The notes below the pieces were generated by a model that was not told where the DNA came from, made no database searches, and saw nothing but the letters and a program-made list of their open reading frames with translations. This document shows, in pieces, positions 10,501 through 21,200 of a stretch of 64,000 nucleotides of DNA. This stretch comes from Beroe forskalii (lineage: Eukaryota; Ctenophora; Nuda; Beroida; Beroidae), in contig WFMF01000349.1 in NCBI GenBank assembly GCA_011033025.1, positions 62,001 through 126,000 of the forward strand. Direction: 5' to 3'. How positions within the stretch are numbered: position 1 is the stretch's first letter; each line of letters begins with the position of its first letter. A program made the translations under genes and the position numbers.

Positions 10501-11572
10501 ATCGGTGTCTGGAATTTCCACGAAACTTTCATTTGTACGTTCGTGATACTGATTTGACAGTATATTCACGTACGTATATGGCGCCGCGCGATCGGAAATT
10601 CCAAAATGATTCTCATTCCTCGAAGTGGCGACACCTCTGTAACAATAATTTCTGATAATTACACCTGATCGAAGACCAGACTATCCCAGACCCCCTGGAG
10701 ATGAACGGAAGGAAGAAGCCAGTGAGAGGCGGTGGTGATAGTTTCTCCGTTCTGTTCGATATCCTCATTCCCCGCCTCTGAGAGGGAAGGTTTAGCTGTA
10801 TTCTGTAATTATAGAAACATAACTATAGGAATACTAGGATCAATTGGGAGTGGTAGATTCGTCGAGTTTTTTAAGAATCAACCCATCGCTAACAGAAAAA
10901 GTTGAAAATACTGAACAGTAAAATGGCCAATAATACTACCTTTGATCACGTGACCTACCCTCGTGATAAAGCTGGTACACGTGCACCTGTACTTCCCCCT
11001 CCTCCTCCTCCTCTTCTCCCTCTACTGACACGTGCAGCACGTGCGCGCGCAGGTAGTCGTCAGGAAACTCAGAGCCTGACACCAGGGTGCCGTGCCGCTT
11101 GTGCAGCTGAAAGTGGGGGAGTTAGTTGAAGTGGGGGAGGAGGGTTAGTTGAAGTTGGGTGGGGGTATTAGAATAGGGAGCCGTGACGCTTGTACAGCTG
11201 AAAGTGGGATGGGGTTGGCTGAAGTGGGGGAAGGGGATTGGGGATGGGGAGAGGGTTGGTTCACCACTTAGTGGAGATGTGAGGGTGGGTGGAGAGGGGA
11301 GGTTGCGGAAAACGGATGTAGGGGGGGTTAAAAGGGTAGAAATATTGGTGGGCGTTTCAAGGCAGTTCAATTAGCATGGCATATGCCCAGTGACTTGAAC
11401 TTCAAATATAAATTTAATAAAGCAGACTAAAGAGATATATGAAAAAAGAGGTAGAACTTCTAACCTCAGGCAGATAAGGAGCTATGTTCTTCTGACAGTA
11501 TGATTTCAGCTTCTCCCTGTCCTCTAGACTAGAAGGCAGCTGACACACTTCCACATTCACTACATTCGCCAT
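1557..11572 (-). CDS. TRIP13: TRIP13/Pch2 AAA+ ATPase, complete, 10 coding exons
   Basis: AAA+ ATPase that remodels HORMA-domain proteins (MAD2, HORMADs) in spindle-checkpoint silencing and meiosis (family knowledge). Coding exons in order: 11465-11572, 10959-11106, 10665-10777, 10161-10281, 9383-9543, 3815-3919, 3508-3595, 2127-2336, 1814-1889, 1557-1686. All phases agree and give 419 aa; the human protein has 432. Start is MANVVNVEV. Walker A GPPGTGKTSLC (about residue 158) is split by an intron. Walker B is [10 protein letters not shown] (about 228), sensor 1 LTTSNV, then [15 protein letters not shown], then [15 protein letters not shown] before the C-terminal [12 protein letters not shown]. 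Exon 2 encodes an acidic run from GAG repeats. Intron 5 (3920-9382) contains the SLCO gene and intron 7 (2337-3507) the ShK gene. The start is about 540 bp beyond the PARP1 stop. The exon 9 acceptor was chosen by phase and is the least certain junction. Confidence 0.97.
2645..3337 (+). CDS. Secreted protein with acidic region and two ShK-like domains
   Basis: Single-exon 230-aa frame. It begins with a hydrophobic signal peptide ([19 protein letters not shown]). Residues about 30-95 are strongly acidic, followed by a basic KR-rich stretch that could be a processing site. Two six-cysteine modules follow: the first from [10 protein letters not shown] to CRRTCRKC (about 121-168), the second from [10 protein letters not shown] to the terminal CRKTCGYC (about 191-230). 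Both show the closing CxxxCxxC pattern of the ShK/ShKT fold. This fold occurs in many animal secreted enzymes, matrix proteins and some venom components; nothing here shows toxicity. The gene lies antisense within TRIP13 intron 7 and has no introns in its coding region. An earlier 5' exon cannot be excluded. Confidence 0.88.
   Translation: MAFRSVFIVCQLLFLAYSDNWADYPGLVAEESAYEDESTLTWLAELELEREDDEDVLLKELAEVDEDDEEDEEEDDNEWDDFAIGLELGDSLYSSGRNLQRWSSEEKQEKKQKRKEKNARLPCENLWEDPFCKEVYAFCRFRENDDLNMITKKKRVMTYCRRTCRKCSTKNRKDAYINRIKEIKKRLDETCEDTKDAAVCERLENKCYAERVFAIRIGLHMKCRKTCGYC
4611..6782 (-). CDS. Organic anion transporter polypeptide (SLCO/OATP), intronless
   Basis: Twelve-helix plasma-membrane carrier for organic anions (family knowledge). 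The coding region is one exon of 723 aa starting [14 protein letters not shown]. An in-frame Met 29 codons upstream is less likely, because a splice-acceptor-like CACCAG lies between the two, suggesting a 5' UTR intron. The OATP signature [14 protein letters not shown] is at about residue 263. The large extracellular loop carries a tandem run of PNSPL (about 450-480) encoded by a 15-bp repeat at 5345-5430, then a Cys-rich Kazal-like domain (about 482-545: CNSECSC, PVCDG, SPCHAGC). The tail (about 670-723) is Glu/Ala-rich with degenerate EAKETEAVA repeats. The gene sits on the same strand inside TRIP13 intron 5. Being intronless among intron-rich neighbours suggests a retrogene, which is an inference. 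Confidence 0.95.
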   Translation of the reverse strand: MEEDSYKKLEAEESWDDSHREITQMGYFGWRPRFLEFLNKPTIFNTVFALGNFFMVMTYGIVSLIIPVLESVFNLNSKQTGMILMANDISGTIVALMIANYCSARKTRWIALGMLIVFLSAVIPSSTTLFAEYPQPVNFTKLQEIRGNGTVDNTVFGVCNETKSENASGKEADHLDNYAVRNHKYYWMFVLGSLLQGVGNAPPRIAGPTYIDEIFTQKHFGVAISFLYVVSFLGYPAVMLLGGIFLDFYVTLSPPQGMTLESKEWVGAWWMGMFFPGLIVFLFSFIVMLYPRQMPAAKVVLQDKVRRGITSVIEKKEELERSLKDITLDMLPALKRVLLNKALTCLIVGDIFLFISSGAYSYYPKLYGLLFRLDYKSVGRIMGLSNIIGFSIGLTLSGLLMRCREWEPKKLQLVYAIIRLSALPFTFGIFLYCPTNTYAGVDVPYSQLLNSTLPNSPLPNSPLPNSPLPNSPLPPSLPFLSDHCNSECSCNTAFHQPVCDGDVTFFSPCHAGCHDVILNDAGHVTKFTDCSCTASGTALPGQCGKQCATRMYVSLFITTIGTVIGFSGFAAHAYIYQRVVGEVDRTFTQGIRSSVTRALGTLPAPIIFGWVIDNFCTVWRTAGDGTRGNCWVYDVDNLILVFVFLRVSMNVMSGLCYLLCWYVYPEKQYSAVAGEGEGGLAMEAGEAKEKEAGESKETEAVAIEAKETEAVAMESNGNLHKDT
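7850..8590. repeat. Tandem repeat, unit about 290 bp, about 2.5 copies
   Basis: Three related blocks (about 7850-7980, 8168-8310 and 8455-8590) share a core containing GAGCCTCTCACAGAACGATT and GGTAAGCACAGATACAAGAC. Between units lies a palindromic stretch built from GTAACAGTGTAAGTTACAC (8356-8412). No coding content is apparent. The array lies in TRIP13 intron 5. Confidence 0.75.
8733..9046. mobile_element. MITE-like element with about 55-bp inverted ends
   Basis: The left end (TGAACACAAAATAAAAAGCC, then a second block with GGGATATTTCGACATATG) recurs in reverse complement at 8990-9046. The interior is AT-rich and non-coding. Long terminal inverted repeats with no transposase fit a non-autonomous DNA transposon. 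Target-site duplication is not clear. Confidence 0.7.
9303..9415. repeat. TRIP13 exon 5 donor edge present three times
   Basis: On the minus strand the last codons of exon 5 plus its GT donor (AAGATGTTTGACAAGATACA then G|GTATTTTG at 9383-9405) are repeated at about 9350-9376 and, more diverged, at about 9303-9335. The downstream copies include a GTAT donor, so they could act as decoy or alternative donors. Confidence 0.8.
9778..10148. repeat. AT-rich minisatellite, unit about 10 bp
   Basis: About 30 near-perfect copies of TAATTAAGAAG-type units fill TRIP13 intron 4 and run to within about 10 bp of the exon 4 donor at 10160. No coding potential. Confidence 0.9.
10481..10640. mobile_element. 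MITE-like element, AGGTGTCGCCAC family, copy 1
   Basis: About 160 bp with inverted ends (AAGTGTCGCCACATCTGAG left; the reverse complement of the right end begins AGAGGTGTCGCCACTTCG). A related copy lies at 15575-15730 and a decayed one near 46522-46640; all three are in introns. A shared internal block contains CGTACGTATATGGCGCCGC. A short open frame across it is incidental. Confidence 0.75.
11105..11370. repeat. G-rich repeat containing a second copy of the TRIP13 exon 2 acceptor
   Basis: The plus-strand text CTTGTGCAGCTGAAAGTGGG at the exon 2 acceptor (11106/11107) recurs as CTTGTACAGCTGAAAGTGGG at about 11188-11207, preceded by matching exon sequence (GCCGTGACG). On the minus strand this is a second CTTTCAG acceptor with the first codons of exon 2. 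The rest is degenerate GTGGGGGA-type repeat. Intron 1 of TRIP13. Confidence 0.75.
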
Positions 11573-12110
11573 GGGGACCTTGTGAAGATGAGGTTATGAA
11601 ACAATGTAAAGATAGCTAAGATGATGTTATCAAATATCGTTCAGATAGCAAACTTCTACACTGGCCAGAACATTCTCACTTTCGATTTATAATGCCGAAA
11701 AAATCAGCTTTTAGTTGATCTCGTAGACTAATAAGATTCGTAATGATAGATTGCAAAAATTGTAAAGATAATACGCTTACGATTGTTAGATTTGTGGTAA
11801 GTCTTACGATTCAAAATAATCTAAATAAAGAAAATAAGTTAATAAAGATGAAAAATATTTAACGATAGCCCTTATTTAAGGTAATAAAAATATCATTAAA
11901 AATTATATAGATGACATAACCTCTGTCCATTGTAAAAGAGAATAAATTATCAAACTCATCAATTGTTAATAAACTACAATGTAAAATGTAAAACTCCAGT
12001 AAAAAGCGATAAAATAAAAGTCTGATATTTGTTGTAAAGTTAACGGAATTCCGAAACTTCAGTTTTAGTGTAACTTATTCAAGTGAAGCTCACCCGCCTG
12101 CTTCCGAACT

Positions 12111-15100
12111 TCACCGGTTCCTTCCGTACAGGAACTTCAGTTGGAAAAGATACTTGACGTTCACCTGAAAGTGGCATTTTAATGGGAGGAAGACAGAGTG
12201 CATTGATGTAACAAAATCCAAATAACAATTGGGATGTCTATTTTTATCTACTAATAACTAATAGTCAGTTAGGTTTGTGAACTATGATAACTGTCATTTG
12301 ACGAATTACCTCTTGTGTTGGTGAAATGAATAACATTGAATTCACAGACACACATAAATAAACACAAACATACACCCATACAAACACACCCGTCACCCTA
12401 CCTGCGACACATCGTAGACAATGTACTCGTTGTAGAGGAGACTAGACTCTTCGGTATCAGGCTGCTCAGTCCCAGGTCCCAGAGGTACCACGCAGCCGTT
12501 AGGTAGCGTGTGGTAGGAAGATGGACCTGTCTTACCACACCCTGAGGTAATAACTAGGTGTTACTAAGTGTTACTACGTGTTACTAGGTGTTACCATGTG
12601 TTACTACGTGTTACTACGCAGCCGTTAGGTAGCGTGTGGTAGGAAGATGGGCCTGTCTTACCACACCCTGAGGTAGTTACTAGGTGTAACTAGGTGTTAC
12701 CATGTGTTACCATGTGTTACCACGCAGCCGTTAGGTACAGGTAGTGTGTGGTAGGAAGATGGACCTGTCTTACCACACCCTGAGGTAGTTACTAAGAGTT
12801 ACCATGTGTTACTATGTGTTACTAGGTGTTACTAGGTGTTACTAGGTGTTACTAGGTGTTACTATGTGTTACTATGTGTTACTATGTGTTACTAGGTGTT
12901 ACCACGCAGCCGTTAGGTAGTGTGTGGTAGGAAGATGGACCTGTTTTACCACACCCTGAGGTAGTTACTAGGTGTTACCATGTGTTACTAGGTGTTACTA
13001 GGTGTTACCATGTGTTACTAGGTGTTACCATGTGTTACCACGCAGCCGTTAGGTAGCGTGTGGTAGGAAGATGGACCTGTTTTACCACACCCTGAGGTAG
13101 TTACTATGTGTTACTAGGTGTTACTAGGTGTTACTATGTGTTACTAGGTGTTACCATAGGTGTTACTACGCAGCCGTTAGGTAGCATGTGGTAGGAAGAT
13201 GGACCTGTCTTACCACACCCTGAGTTAGTTACCATGTGTTACTAGGTGTTACTATGTGTTACTATGTGCTACTATGTGTTACTAGGTGTTACTAGGTGTT
13301 ACTAGGTGTAACTATGTGTTACTATGTGTTACTACGCAGCAGGTAGGTAGTGTGTGGTAGGAAGATTGACCTGTCTTACCACACCCTGAGGTAGTTACCA
13401 TGTGTTACTATGTGTTACTAGGTGTTACTATGTGTTACTAGGTGTTACTATGTGTTACTATGTGTTACTACGCAGCCGTTAGGTAGCGTGTGGTAGGAAG
13501 ATGGACCTGTTTTACCACACCCTGAAGTAGTTACTATGTGTTACTAGGTGTTACTATGTGTTACCATGTGTTACTATGTGTTACTAGGTGTTACTATGTG
13601 TTACTAGGTGTTACTATGCGTTACTATGTGTTACTAGGTGTTACTAGGTGTTACTATGTGTTACTAGGTGTTACTACGTGTTACCATGTGTAAGTTAATG
13701 TTACCATGTGTTACTACGCAGCCGTTAGGTAGAGTGTGGTAGGAAGATGGACCTGTCTTACCACACCCTGAGGTAGTTACTAGGTGTTACTACGTGTTAC
13801 TACACAGCCGTTAGGTAGAGTGTGGTAGGAAGAGGGACCTGTCTTACCACACCCTGAGAATTAATGAGTTTACACACAGCCCCCATTGCTCGACCTCTCA
13901 TAACTCACAGCTTCATAACATCAACTAATTACTCAACTTGTAGTTGGCAAGTTGGTGTAATGGCATCAAGTCTGGCTCGCGATCGAAAGATCCTGGGTTC
14001 GATTCACTGATATTACCTTTAGTGCTGTGTTTGCCCTTGGGAGGTTTGTTGATGTACTTAGCATCCAGCAACTCGTACATGTCTCCTAAAGCAACCTCGC
14101 AAAGCAACAGTAAGCCGGTAGGGCTGGATGGAGATGTGTAGCAGTAGTTAGCCGACTTGCTGACCTGGACAGGGTTGCTTGGTTACTGGCAGATAAACAG
14201 AAAGTTGCTATTTAGTTGTCAGATAGTTGCTAGGGGTGCTGCTAGGTAGTTGCTCTTATCAGAGATTGAGTTGCTACAAGATGTAGGGGTGCTGGTTAGA
14301 GGCAGCAATAATCGCACTTTAAACAAACTATAAATTACCATATCTGCGAAGTAAACTCCCTTCCCGAACATGTAACCAGTAACGGGGGCCTCTGGGGGAG
14401 CTATCCGCAGACCCTGGGACAGAATACCCGCGAAGTTGCTGATTCTGGAACCGTGCCAAAGCAACATTCGGTTGTGGAGGGAGGAGTAGGAGGAGGTGTG
14501 GAACTTGGCTGAATCAGAGGTGTATCTGCTGTATTCCCCCTGGAGAAGAAAACAATGGATTAGGAGGAACTAAGTTTTTAGTGATGGGATGAGGGAATAA
14601 TGGATGGTATTCCACTCAATTTCAACCAAGCGCACGAGAAATAGACGGGCAGGATGACGTCATTTTCATAGCTCAAAGTAGTGAGTTGCTAACCTTGAAC
14701 CGCCTATATTTCTCTTACGCTTCCTTTAGTGATGGGACGAGGGGTGGTATTATTATAGTTCATCATATAGAATGTAGATAGAGTCTGAAATAGCCGAATT
14801 TATGATAAGAAGAATGCTTTACCTGTCGCTCCACTTTGAAGATGTTCTCAATTTGCAGCTTGTAAGTGTTATGTGTATCCGCGTGCGTGCTTGACACATA
14901 CTTCTCTAGCAGGCTGAACTCCTGTTAAGTGTTGCTATAACAACAGTGTTGCTATAACAACAGTGTTGCTATGACAACAGGGATTGAGATAAGGTTGCTA
15001 TGACAACAGGGGTTGAGATAAGGACGCCATGACAACAGGGGTTGAGATAAGGTTGTCAGATCAACAGGGGTTGAGATAAGGTTGCTATAACAACAGGGGT

Positions 15101-18100
15101 TGAGATAAGGTTGCTATGACATCAGGGGTAGAGATAAAGTTGCTATGACAACAGGGGTTTAGGTAAGGTTGTTATGACAACAGGGGTTGAGATAAGGACG
15201 CCATGACAACATGGGTTGAGATCGGGGGAGTAGCCAGGGGTGAGGCGACACATGCGGCTGCCTTCCCTTTTTTGGACAGGTGATATGAAAATTTTGTTCA
15301 TTTTGATAAAATGAGAGCTTTGAGCCAACAAAATAAAACCTTAAACACGCCGCCCCCTTTTCAGAAATCTGGCTACGCCCCTGGTTGATATAAGGTTGTC
15401 AGAGCAACAGTTTCATGTAGATAATCAAACACTTAGACAACAAGTCCGCTCACCTCAGTGTCACGAGACAAGATGCTCATCTCACACTTCAACTTCAAGA
15501 AGTGGGTGTCAATGGGATCCTTGTCTTTGTCAGCAATATCTGAGGAATGAAACGTTTTATAACCTAGCATGACTGAGGTGTCGCCACCTCTGAGATCGTT
15601 GTCTGAAGTTTCCACAAAACCGCCATTTGTACGTGCGTGATACCGATTTAGCAGTATATCCAATTACGTACATGGCGCCGCACGATCGAAAATTTCAGAA
15701 TTATGCTCATTTCTCGAGATCGCAACACCTGCGTTGAGATGTTCATTGCATAGGAGGAAACACATATCATTTTCTCAATACCACGTAAGTGTAATTTGGT
15801 GATCCTAACTTTAACAATGTAAGTGTAACTAGTTATACGCCGCGCACGAGAAATAGGCGGATCAACGTCATGAATTCACTACATTAAGCTATGATAATGA
15901 CGTCAGCCTACCCGCCTATATTTCTCGTGCGCGGAGTTTAACAGACCTGTTTTAGTCATGCTGTAAGCTATCTCTAACTCTAACAAAGCTTCCAACATCT
16001 CAGTTTTGCTGTGAATTAGCTCCTTTGTCTCAAGAACGGGTGGTTTCTTCATTCCAAAGTCGTGCGGAATCAGCGTGAAGAATCTGGAAAACGCGTGTGC
16101 TTTAGAGGATGGAATATTGACTGATTGCTTTTTCAGACTACAGGACTAACTAAAGAACTAACAAGACTAACGTACATAACGATTGGTTAATGAAGTTTTA
16201 TTCTTTAAATTACCAAAGGAAAACATGCCAACTAACAGTTTTACAGTTTAGGGAGCAAGTTAAAACGTTCAATGATACGATAAAGTTTAAAATCAGAAGC
16301 TTTCGAAAATCATGTGATTATCATCGTCAGTTATACAATATACAGTGTTACAAGGCAACTATAGTCTTACCTTGTGGAAGCATCCAGGATTTGAATGTTA
16401 TTCCCCACAGGGTCCGCAATGTAGTCTTGCACTGCAGTCAGCACACTGAACGCTTCATTTATCTGCTTCCTGTATCAAATAGACCCATCATTCATCTGGC
16501 TATCTGCACCATTTCACCGTCAAATCAGAGCAATCTCCCCACTTTCAAATCCCACAATAGGCAAAACACACATTTTCTATCATATCACGAACCTGGACAG
16601 CTTTCCGAGCGGCATTTTGTTGAGGTCTATTTCGAACTGCAGTAGCGTATCCTTCATAGCGTCAACGTCAAATATCAAGTTAACCAGATCTTGTATTCCT
16701 GAGGGTTAACACTGGGTTAACAGTCTGTCAGTCTGTTCCACATTGGGGTTTTCAGCTTGCGGTAAATTTATCATCGAGATAAATATGAAGTTAATTTAAC
16801 GTGAAACTTGCCATAAAAATAAAGCAACTGGCCAACTGCTACATAGAACAGAAGTCTATGATTGTTAATTATTATTCACAACTTAATTATTATTCACAAC
16901 TTCAATTAATAAAACTTCGACCTGGCTCCAGCTTTATGATTTTACAAACTAAGAGTAAATCTGGCTCCAGCTTTATGATTTTACAAACTAAGAGTATTCC
17001 TGGCTCCAGCTTGGTGAGAGACCCAGGCTTCACCGACTCCGCCACTTCATCAGTTGGACCGTAGTCCACGTCAATACGATACATCTTCCCGGCCACTTTG
17101 GTGAAGGGCTCTCCCCACTCATTCCCTGACTTGTCTTCGTAGTGAGACCTGGAAAAGGGGATTACTGTGAAACAAAGGTGGAACCTGGAAAAGGGGGGGG
17201 GGGGACTCGAACAAGGGGGAATACTCAAAAGAAGGGGGGACTAAGACAAGCAGTTGTCAACAGAAGACTTGAAATTGGCGAGTATTTATTGAGTGCTTTA
17301 CATTTGAGAGTGTGAATATGTTCTTATTACGAAGAATAACTTCACACTGGCGAAATGGTAGTATAGGAACATGACTGATTTCAGCGTGAAATAGCGCCCA
17401 TTAGCCCCATGGGGGCTACGTGAGGGGCTAATGGGGGTTATTTTACGCTGAAACAGTCATGTTCCTATACTACCATTTCGCCCTTCGCACTCACATGAAC
17501 AGCTCTACCGCCCCATTGGGGGATTTGAAAGAGTCGAACGTAGTGCCTCCGATATCTGTTCCTATACGACCCCACGCTCTGAACAAGTCGTACTTGTGCT
17601 CTCCTCGCTTTAGCACTTGTAGTTTGTAGTATGAATTCTTGCCTGGGAATAGTAAGTAGTAGTGAAGCTTAGAAAGGATTCGAACTTCTGGGTGTCGGAC
17701 TTCAGTCTGTTGACGCCCGGAAGTTCGACAAGCAGTGAGAGTGTCTAACTTCTGGGTTGTCGAACTTCCGGGTGCCGAACTTCCGTCCCTGGCCCATTTG
17801 AGTCAGATTCACACCCCTAACAAGTACCATCATATTCTGATATTTCGGTGAGTCACCTTACCTTGCGCTATGTCCACGTGACCTAACGTTGCAGCGTACA
17901 CGACCCCGGCAAAATCTTTGTACACCTGAAACAACACACTCAGCACCAACCAGTCAAATAAAATGATAGACCACAGTCAAATACAGATAAACTTTACAAC
18001 ACTTCTTTTTACTATCAAATTTGAGGTACTGATGATGTCAGTGTTACGAAAGTACTCTACCTCAATATAAAGATTTAGCTTGTTGTTCCTAACAAATTCA

Positions 18101-18241
18101 ACGTTTTTGTCTGATCTCTTGGGAAATATTTTTCACAGATAAAGGAATAAGCAGCAGACACTAGACAGCTTTATGATGTTAAGAAATCAATGGGACACTG
18201 TATTTTCCAAATCCTGTGGACAGACAAAGGAACAGACAGCT

Positions 18242-18272
<31 letters not shown>

Positions 18273-21200
18273 AACCTGAACGTTAGGGCTGTTATGGAGA
18301 CCACTCTCTCAAATAAAGTGATAAAACGAATAAGATAAAGGAATAAGCAGCAGACAGCTTTACAAATTAATGGGTCCCTGTATTTTCCAAATCCTGTGGA
18401 CAGACAAAGGAACAGACAGCTACAGACAGCGATACAGACAGACAAACAGACAGACAAACCTGAACGTTAGGGCTGTTATGGAGACCACTCTCTCATAAAG
18501 TGATAAAACGAATAAGATAAAGGAATAAGCAGCAGACAGCTTTACAAATTAATGGGTCCCTGTATTTTCCAAATCCTGTGGACAGACAAAGAAACAGACA
18601 GCTACAGACAGCGATACAGACAAACAGACAGACAGACAAACCTGAACGTTAGGGTTGTTATGGAGACCACTCTCTGTGAAAACTTCAGCCCCATTCTGCA
18701 CAGTCACTTTGGCCCGTTTGTTGGGTTTACGGCCGCTCTTTTCATCTCTCTCATCATTAGCTGAGATAAGAACAAGAGGTAAGGTATACTACGTAACGTT
18801 TATCATGGCATATTTTATTTTGTTATCAGAGGAAAACGAAAATTATTTGAGCTATGAAATTATGCACACAATTCGTAAAATAGATGAACATTTTCGAAAA
18901 TCCATGGTCTGAAGCATATCCTTTTTGACATAGTCCCAGGCGCTCAATAACTGCTGAACTGATGCTATCCCAATTCCAGTGTTGAAACTTGTTGAATTAA
19001 GTGGTGAATGCTATCTTCAAGGACTCTCTCAAAGGTCAGGGCTGGTTTTTCCGTTGAATATCACCGTCGTCAATGCTAGCCGTAGCCAGGAACCTCTAGG
19101 AATAGCTCAGGGAGGCCATAGAGTTGAAAAGTTTTTACTCCACTTTGTCGTCAAAATCGCTTAAAATTATTCTTTTGGTCAAAATTGAGGTATGGGGTCA
19201 CTCCAGTGCTCCTGAGTTGTGATCAGGTTGGATTCTTGCTAGATTTTAGGTTTTTGCTGGAAAACTTCACTTCAAATTTGAGTGCTGATTTTGAGCCATT
19301 TGAGCTCCATAATTGAAATCATTAAGGAAAGTTAAGCTTTGGTCAAAACAACACCCCAAACCAGCATTGTTATGGGTTTCAATGGGTTACTCAGCATCCT
19401 TAGGCATTATATTTCATTATTCTTACTCCAGTTAGCTGCTTCCATCAACACAACCCATGAAAACTCAAACCATAAGTGATGCAATATTTCTAGTGTCTCA
19501 GCAAAGCTGACCACGCATCAACTCTGGCCTGCTCGTGGTACTCTGTTGACTTTTTAAGAACTTTTGCATATCTAGTGATTCTGGTGATGATTAGCACAAA
19601 ATATTCTCTAACATTCAAGTGAAAATTGCAAGTTTTCTGGATTCTGCTGCCAAAATAGTGAACTGCCTCTTTTGAAGCACTGTTCTCACTCTCTTCGAAT
19701 GATTTGATTAAATGAGAGTTTTCTTGCCCTTCCATAGGTTTGAAAATAGCCTATGGGCCTCAAGTTTGTTCAACATATCCCTAAGAGTCAAAATATGGTC
19801 TAGGTTTTCATTGGGGACGAACAAAATGTGTCGCCAGGGTCGTCTTACAACTATCAGGGAACATGGTAAAATAACCTCACTGAGAGCCTCTTTTTTCCTA
19901 CCTAAAATTAAAATCTCCACAACTACCAGACCATTTTGAAATTCATGAAATGAACTTTTGAACATCAAATGATCATCTATTAGCTCCATCAAGACGATAT
20001 CAGTCGACATCAAAACTAAAAGCATGTCTCTGCTACAGCTCTCTCAAATATTCCATAATAAACGAAACAGACGATATATGGGGGAGTTCATCTTACAACA
20101 TGATCTTTTAAAGTCATGGTGGCTCAAGTTCACTGTTTTGACTCAAAGACCTGGTTCGCCAATATTTGGTTTATCAGTTCAAGTAAAGTTTTATCAATAT
20201 CAGACCTCTCATCATTAGCGTTTTCTCTGATTTCTTTCATCGCAGAACGTCGCTTCTTGACGTAGTCGTCACCCTCAAAGCCCGAATAACACACCGTGGA
20301 GATGTCAGGCAACTTTCCCTCGAGTAAACCTGGAATTTTACAAACTTTAGGAGGTTTACTACGACACTAGACCTGGATTTCACAAGTTAGGAAGTTTAAT
20401 GCGACACTAGACCTGGATTTCACAAGTTAGGAAGTTTACTGTTTCGCTAGACCTGGATTTTACGAGTCAAGATTTTACTGTTTCGCTTGAGATTTAGAAC
20501 CCAAGAATTTACTGTCACAGTGCAGCTTAAATACTGACTGATAATGTTATCACTCGTTTGATTATTTATTATTATTATTCATGATAATGAAGCTCGCCCA
20601 GTGTAAGCTCAGTTTTTCAAAGCACACGAGCAAATAAAAACCTCGAGTTGGACTTGAAATGAAACACAAAAGTTATAGCTCTCACCTTTGATAAGCTTTT
20701 CAGCATCCACTATTGGAATCTCCACACTTGCAGCCCGTTGACTTTGCTCACTATCCACGTCATCCGTGATCAGAACGTTGCATTTAGCAGTGAACGTCTT
20801 ATTTACCTTTCCACCCAGTTTGGTGAGCAAAGGCTTGATTTCATGCTCCTTTCCGTCAATCACTGATCAGGGTTGGGTAATTGATACGATCTTAAACTGA
20901 GGTTTACTCGGTTCAAGGATTTTATTCAAGTCGATATCACATTGTCCTAACAATTACCATCCGTTTAAGAGAAATTACCAATCAATTCCAAGGGGCAGCA
21001 AAACACGTAATCTTCGAAGTGGGGTCGAGAATCTTTTAGTTCTGCAGAGCTTGGTTCAGCTTCCATGAAAAGTCTTGTTCCTGCAATAAATCGGGATAAT
21101 TTAATCAAGTTTTGCTTCTAAAACCCGATTATTTTCTGGCGCACACGAAACATTTCATCTGATCCATTCAATGATCGCTAGAGCGCGCGCGTTCGATTTA

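Noticed and set aside
12617-13858. Nine extra functional PARP1 exons
   Set aside because: Each copy is 53 bp of the same exon edge; inclusion would break the frame. They are treated as repeats unless RNA shows use.
12602-13858. CRISPR-like array (regular repeats with short spacers)
   Set aside because: The spacers are minisatellite units rather than unique sequences, and the repeat is a piece of a coding exon in a eukaryotic gene.
13944-14141. Plus-strand 65-codon open frame starting MASWCNGIK
   Set aside because: It is the translation of a tRNA-like stretch plus the antisense of PARP1 exon 23.
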